From the NCBI RefSeq assembly GCF_958979055.1, contig NC_084886.1:25522654-25586653 (forward strand): DNA of 64,000 bases, given 5' to 3'. The notes beneath the pieces were generated by a model. That model ran no database searches. It was not told the DNA's origin and saw nothing but the letters and a program-made list of their open reading frames with translations. Position 1 is the first letter of the stretch; each line of letters opens with the position of its first letter. Below, in pieces: positions 58,026 through 64,000 of the stretch. The stretch comes from Alnus glutinosa (lineage: Eukaryota > Streptophyta > Magnoliopsida > Fagales > Betulaceae). The position numbers and the translations under genes were made by a program.

Positions 58026-59426
58026 CTCCGATGGGTGGCGGGGGGATGGCTGTCGGTGGGGTGAGGGAGGAGGGAAAAAATTGGGGAAAGAAAAAACTAG
58101 TTTTTGAATTTTTTTTTTTTTTTTAAAAATAAAAAAAGAAAAAAACTTGTCCACGAGGGACAAGAGCTGGACTCTTGATGCACGTATAGAACAACTCGAG
58201 CCATCACCCTTGGCCAAAGGGGTGGCTCCGCCTTCTCCATTGGGCCAAACTGCCAAACACGACTAAAGGCATTGATTTTCCACGGGATCAAAATGTTAGA
58301 AGAATTTCTTTTTTTTCCTGAGATCTTCAAGAGAAATGAAGCCCGAAAGAGAAGCTCCAGAAACATCGAATTTGCTCAAACTTCCGGAAAATAAAAATGT
58401 CGAATGCAGATTCACACCTGAACAAATGTCACTCAAAGATGATGCGGAAATGTCAACTTTTCTTCGTGTCATTTTCCACGAATCCTTTCGTTTTTTTTTT
58501 AAAAAAAAAAAATTAAAAAAACAAAGCGATATTTGCCTTGAGAATGAAGGAGAGCAGAGTGAAAGAAATAAATGGAGATGCAGTGAATTACAAATTACTA
58601 CATTAAACCACTTGGGTTTGCAGTTTTTACCCATTATCCAGACTAAAATTACAATTATTGAAGAGAAATGCTACATGTACTTATTTATTGGAGATGATCA
58701 AAACAATTAATAAAAAAAAAATATTATGAGTACCAATGAATAAGCTCCACATCATCTTAGTAAGTGAGAAGTATTATTTTAATTAAAAGTCTGAAAAGAA
58801 CATTATGATTTAAGTTGTAATTTGAAAGAGGTGTGTAAACTATTACCTACAAAGAAGTTGGACTTGCCCTTCCTCGGCCCTGAGATTCATAATCAAAGAT
58901 CCATAAAAGTAGTTACCAGATCTTGTTATTATATCCCTAATTAATCTTCTTTTTCATTTTCTCTTTCACATTTTTCTGGGACAACGATGAAGTTGTTGAT
59001 TTTTTTGTTTTCTCCTGGAAAGGGGTGTCCTTGACTAGAAGGATTTCTTTTGCCCAGGAGAGAGAGAGAGAAAACCTATGGGTTCAAATAACCATCCGTA
59101 ACTCATGCAGATGACTTGTACATTTTCTATTGGTTAAAATAAAGCCCAGTATCTCATTATTCATTAAGGAATATTTGTCTCTGTGTTGGGCCAAACTCTT
59201 AAGACTTACTTTTTTGACTTTCTTGGAACTCTCTCTTTTTTTTTTCCTAATCTTCTTGGAACTCAGTTAAGTCCGTATCATTTTTCTACGTCTTAAATTT
59301 GTTTAATTTATTTACTTTTATCACTTTCTTTTTTTACACTTACGAGTAACTTTTATTACCCCTATCAAATGTTTTTTTAATGCAAAAGGCATGTTGCCTT
59401 TTCAGACTCTGACAATACCCACCAAA

Positions 59427-59467
<41 letters not shown>

Positions 59468-60099
59468 ATATACAATTTTTCTTTTTCAAACTCAATGCGG
59501 GAATGGAGAAAAGGGGGACACTTTGATATACATGAAAACACAAATTTTGGGAACAGAACAAAAATGAAAGTTCCATGAAGGTAAGGTAAGGAAAACAAAC
59601 AAACAAATGTTGGGTATGGCTTAAAAGTGAGGGAAAGGATTTGTGAGATAGAGATGGAATATTAGAATTTTTGATTCGGAGCTTCTCTGATTTGTAATGT
59701 TTTTGGTTTTAGTGATTGTAGGGAATAGATGCCAACTTGAATTCACTTCTTCGGATACCAACAAATCTAAAGCAGACAATGGTAGTCTTGGCTATCAGAC
59801 AATAACAGAGGGAGGGGCATTACTCATCGCCTCTCACCCCATACTGAAATTATTAAAAGGAAAAAAAGATCATGTGTGAAAATAGATATGCTTGGGGTCC
59901 TCACATGTATAATGGAAATCCAAAACAACCCCTAAACCTTACCCAGCACACAAACCACCAAAAAAAGAAAGAAAGAAAAAGACAAAAGAAAAATCCAATA
60001 TCAATCAAATTTCAGGTTCATTGTGTTTGCATTATACCCCAAACAAGGGATTAGACTGTTAATGATAATATTGAACCCACATAGATGTATTATAGTTGG
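58026..60099. other. Intergenic, no gene recognised
   Basis: Starts GC-rich (former flank of the UFD1 leader), then AT-rich. Poly(T)/poly(A) pair at 58490-58520, CT microsatellite at 59430-59464. The frame at 58336-58710 and other short frames show no domain. Confidence 0.4.
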
Positions 60100-60132
60100 A
60101 ATAATAATAATAACAATAACAATAACAATAAC

Positions 60133-60188
<56 letters not shown>
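60100..60188. repeat. (AAT)n/(AAC)n microsatellite
   Basis: About 29 AAT or AAC triplets. The Ile/Thr-rich frame through it is an artefact. Confidence 0.95.
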
Positions 60189-60190
<2 letters not shown>

Positions 60191-60673
60191 GATCAAGAAT
60201 TTCTAAACCTAATCTTAAAGCAAAGGAAGAATTTTAGAAAGTTCAATTAATTATTTACACCATCGATTAAAACTATGGATACACGTTTGGAATGCAGAAT
60301 GGCTATTGTATTAGAATATCTATTACTAGAGATTGAAAAAGATGCAATGGAATAGCTATTTCTAATTTTTGGTTTGTTTGTAATATTGGATAGCTATTCC
60401 TATTCCTATTTCTTTGTTTGGTACAGTGTAATACATTGGAGGATGAAATCATATTGTTATCAAGCTTCCTAAAATATTCTTGTAATACAATTATAATTTA
60501 TACCCATTGAAAGAGTAATAACTTAGAATCTGATCCTCGAATCCCCAAAGCTCACTGATTCCGGATGAAAAGGACAAGACCCGGCCCAACTCGGCCTCCG
60601 AGTTATTCACCTTCGCGCCTAAAGAATTCCTAGAAGGTGGCAGACCATGCTCGTTGTTCGAAGCTTTCAGAAG

Positions 60674-60874
60674 TTACTTGAGCTTTGGTTGGGACTCGCT
60701 AGAATCTGGCGATAGGTCGACTACCGGCACTGGGGAAGAAGTACAAACCAGAGATATTTCTTCCTCAAAGCTCTTCATGACAAAGTCAAGGTCCAAAATC
60801 GTCGGATTAGGATCCAAGTCGTCGAGGAACCCCAAAAGGTATTCCTTGAGACGCTTCACCTTGGGTGAGTCCAA
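60674..60874 (-). other. Small open frame or orphan exon, 66 residues, function unknown
   Basis: Minus strand, acidic and helical-looking: SPKVKRLKEYLLGFLDDLDP, then LDLDFVMKSFEEEIS and a serine/proline-rich end. The composition and the regular LxxL spacing look more like a real coding exon than random frame. After QPKLK the text CTCAAGTAACTT could be either a stop or a GTAACT donor. No neighbouring exon was found. I do not recognise the family. Could be an exon scrap like others nearby. Confidence 0.3.
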
Positions 60875-61329
60875 CTCAAAAAATTTGGTCTAAGTTGCCT
60901 CGAACCTATTTCTTATCATTGCGGTCCTCCACTAAGCTAGACAATATGAAAAGATACCAAGCTAGAGAGGGTTGTTTCGGATAAATCGATGTGATAATGT
61001 GAGGGAGTGGTGATGAGGTGTGGTAAAACAATGGGATTTGTTCATCGGTTTCTCAGTCGTTGTGTCGAAGGTTTGTGCGGATTTTTGTGGAAGTGCAATG
61101 GATGGTCTTTTTCCTAGAGGAAAGGAATAGTTATTCTGTTCGGGAACATGCACGTATAGAGTAAGCGTAACGGAAATCGATCCCAGGAAAAATTTTGTTT
61201 CAAGATACATAAGGTAAGATAACAAGTTTGGAGTATTTACAATCAAATTTGGCATCTCCTAGGCATTTAAATAGCCTTACATGCCTAGGAGAGCTGAATT
61301 CAATTGTAAGTACCCTGAATTTGATTCCA

Positions 61330-63045
61330 TTGTATGGAATCACTTTTAAAAAGAAAAGAAAAGTAGAACTGGTCGACAAGGAGAACCCTAAAGCTATGTG
61401 CAATTACTACAATAGGTTGATAGGGTGTCACTATAAGAGAAATGATACTTCACCCATGACCCACCTTACCTCTAATTGCCCAAACTCTCCACTTAAGAAA
61501 TCAAATCTACCTAAAAATCAAACACTGTTGCAAATGTCATTTAAGAAACCGGTAGAAGGATCTAATAGGAAGCAAATGGGATTCATGAAGTATGATTCGA
61601 ACGATGTAAGAAATTTGGTTATTCGGTATTTCATCAAAAGTGAGCTGTCTTTTAGGCATGTGGAGAGCGATGGGTTTAGAGAATTGATGAATGGAATTGA
61701 ACCTAGGTTCAAAGTACCATGCCGTATTACTTTACAAAATGATTGCATGAAACTATATGAAGAAGAAAAGCTTGGGTTGAAGGCTTTTTTGAGTGGTAAA
61801 AGGGTTTGCATCACTACCGATACATGGACATCCCCGCAAAATATAAACTACATGTGTGTTACTGCTAGCTTCATAGATTCTGATTGGACAATGCATAAAA
61901 AAATACTCAAGTTTTGCTAAATTTCCAATCGTAGGAGTGAAACTATTAGAAGAGTGATAGAGACTTCATTGATGCAGTGGGGATTGATAGTGTGTTCACT
62001 ATTATAGTTGATAATGCCGCAATCAATGGTGTAGGGACTGAGTATATAAGAAGGAGGATGAAGGACAAGAGTTCTATTGTTTTGGAAGGAGAATTTCTTC
62101 ACATGCGGTGTGTTGTTCATATTTTAAACCTTGTTGTAAATGAAGGCTTGAAAGACTTAGGTGACTGTGTTCCTAATATAAGGAACGCAATGAGATATGT
62201 GAGGTCTTCACTAGAGAGGATGGCAAAATTTAAAGATTGTATAGAGTGGAAAAATATTCAATGTACGAAGATGGTGTGTCTAGATGTTCCAACTAGAAGG
62301 AACTCTACATATTTAATGTTGAGAATAGCTGAGAAGTACCAAAAAGCTTTTGACTTATTAGGGGAGGATGAGCATAATCATTTTGTAGTTCCTCAAACTA
62401 TTGAATTGGGAAAATGCTAGGGCATTTGTGACTTTTTTGCAAACTTTTTATGATGCCACATTGATTTTCTTTGGTTCAACTTATGTCACTTCCAATTCAT
62501 ATTTCTTGCGACTTTGAATTATTCAACATACCTTGTATGCTGCTTTTGTTCTTGACCTGCGTTCCAAGATGAAGGCGTTGGTGTTTTGGTTGAGAAAATG
62601 TAATTGGCCTGTGTGGGCGAATCAAATAGAGGCAAAAGTGAGAGACCTCCTCAATCGTTTCATTGGGCAATACAATAAGTTTCATAGGGGGAAGAGGGGG
62701 AGGTCATATAACATTGTTGTAGATATAGGAAGATCAAATGTCAATCTTTTGAATGTTCATAGTGATGGTAGTAAGGAAGATAGAGAGAGACAATTTAGGA
62801 AGATATTTTCCCAACACCTTGTGACAGAGAATGACTTGGAATGTAGGTCGGAGATGGATCAATATTTGTTGGATGGGTGTGAAGCAGATATCATAGATTT
62901 TGATATCTTAACTTGGTGGAAGGTTAATGCACCAAAATATCCCACTCCCGCAGAGATAGCCCGTGATGTATTGACCATCCCTATTTTCACCATTGCCTCT
63001 GAGCCCGCTTCTAACAATGAAGGACGTGTACTGGATCTGATGTGG
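61330..63045 (+). mobile_element. Decayed hAT transposase (RICESLEEPER/DAYSLEEPER type)
   Basis: BED zinc-finger remnant at 61372-61490 (NPKAMCNYYNRLIGCHYKRN, then HLTSNCPNSP; the second Cys is Tyr). The hAT core follows: SELSFRHVESDGFRELM, CITTDTWTSPQNINYMCVTA (first catalytic Asp), DNAAINGVGTEYIRRRM (second Asp), MRCVVHILNLVVNEGLKDL, and the C-terminal dimerisation domain FDILTWWKVNAPKYPTPAEI with IASEPASNNEGRVLD. The usual ESAFSTGGRVLD is changed to EPASNNEGRVLD. At least two frame breaks (near 61918 and 62418) kill it. Terminal inverted repeats and 8-bp target duplication were not located. Confidence 0.92.
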
Positions 63046-64000
63046 TCTTTTGTTTACCAAATTATATCAATAATAATAATTACTACTCGCAATATGACGA
63101 ATCCTTGTAGGATAAGGCTATAGAGAGGGTGTCGAACCTCAAGGACTTCGTAGAAATTATTATCAAGCTTTTCGAGATTAAATATAACTTAATTAAAAAT
63201 ATGTTTGATTTGGTTTTTTGTTTTTTTAAAATAAATACATAAAAGTAAAAGAAACATAAATTTAAAAAGAGTAGGGATGAGATAAAGAATAGGGGATTGA
63301 TTTCACCACTCACCGCATAACAATGGTAAATTATAAATTAACAAGAAAAATTCATATTATGCATGATATAGGGCTTGTCTTACTCGAGTAGTCAAGAAAT
63401 TATCTCTAAAGAATAAGTATAATCCATCTTCGGTTGGCACGGACCGTCCACCTAACCATTAAGATGCGGTACGACCCGTCTTCCCTAGGTATGGATTAGC
63501 TACGCCTTTAATAGGATACACACAATCAATGGAAAAGTATAAACCATCTTCGTTTGGTACGAACTGTCTACCTAAATTACACTAAACTAGGGTGTAGTAC
63601 AATCCGTCTTCCCTAGGCATGGTCTATCTAACCCTTTTAATCATATGTCAATTAAAACCGTTGTATAACAATTATTCACATAATCACATAAAATATAAAG
63701 GATTGAGTTCAATCAATATAAAAGACCTTCTAAGACAAGATAAGAAATTCATAATGATTGAATATGAACATTAAGATCAATTCTCACAGTTATACAACCA
63801 TCATGCATATTGAAAATACCAAATTAAAATACAATTAAACCATGGTTACTTGGAAAGGGCTGTCAACACTCTTGTAAGAATTTAGCCGCTCATCGTGATG
63901 CTGGGATGGCCTCCTGCCATATTCTTCTCTTCTTCAACTTGTCAGGCCTCCAAGAAGAATTTTCTGTCTAAATCTAATTAAGTTAAGCCCAAGCACCGGC
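63046..64000. repeat. Non-coding retroelement-like tail with 120-bp tandem repeat
   Basis: 63415-63534 and 63535-63655 are two diverged copies (AAGTATAAWCCATCTTCG, CGTCTTCCCTAGGYATGG). The preceding GTAGGATAAGGCTATAGAGA and AACCTCAAGGACTTCG text is of the kind seen in untranslated parts of large non-autonomous LTR elements. No LTR end was found before the window stops. Confidence 0.5.

Noticed and set aside
1..64000. CRISPR arrays, operons, tRNA or rRNA genes
   Set aside because: The DNA is eukaryotic, tandem repeats present are satellites or LTR parts, and I saw no tRNA cloverleaf or rRNA core.

Overview
This is plant nuclear DNA, almost certainly from a eudicot and probably a woody one. 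The evidence is the density of Ty3/gypsy and Ty1/copia LTR elements, an L1-type LINE, hAT DNA transposons and AT-rich MITEs, together with plant-specific genes (a class I BASIC PENTACYSTEINE factor, a MALE STERILITY 1-type PHD protein, an ANTH clathrin adaptor). Species and chromosome cannot be read from the sequence. Genes are few, about one per 16 kb, and widely spaced.

Layout. 1-14 kb: a 5'-truncated Tekay-like gypsy pol (minus), two long gypsy-type LTRs in opposite orientations, and a dispersed repeat present twice. The second repeat copy is split by a copia-type solo LTR (target duplication GAGCT), which is itself split by a TIR DNA element (11-bp duplication). 14.4-18.7 kb: a three-exon gene of unknown function (minus), whose 3.7-kb intron hosts a LINE. 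19.8-26.3 kb: a stack of broken retroelements (gag-only gypsy, copia LTR, gypsy LTRs, gypsy pol). 28.1-29.2 kb: an intact single-exon ANTH gene (plus). 29.3-36 kb: intergenic, with at least six hairpin or MITE elements. 36.2-38.1 kb: BPC gene (minus) with a leader intron and GA tracts in its own promoter and leader. 38.6-44.8 kb: a GC-rich retroposon with poly(A) and target duplication, gypsy and copia LTRs, and a roughly 480-bp tandem duplication. 45.7-48.7 kb: MS1 orthologue (plus), three exons, intact. 49-52 kb: copia LTR and two gene scraps (C2 domain, cytochrome P450). 52.6-54.1 kb: an intron-containing UFD1 pseudogene (minus). 54.8-58.0 kb: a three-LTR copia-type non-autonomous element carrying a captured piece of an ICR/RIP gene and a 134-bp triplication. 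61.3-63.0 kb: a decayed hAT transposase. 63.1-64 kb: non-coding retroelement-like repeats.

The four apparently live genes (unknown three-exon gene, ANTH, BPC, MS1) are functionally unrelated and form no cluster. The most unusual object is the composite element at 54.8-58.0 kb. Boundaries of several degraded LTRs are estimates, and no similarity search was possible.
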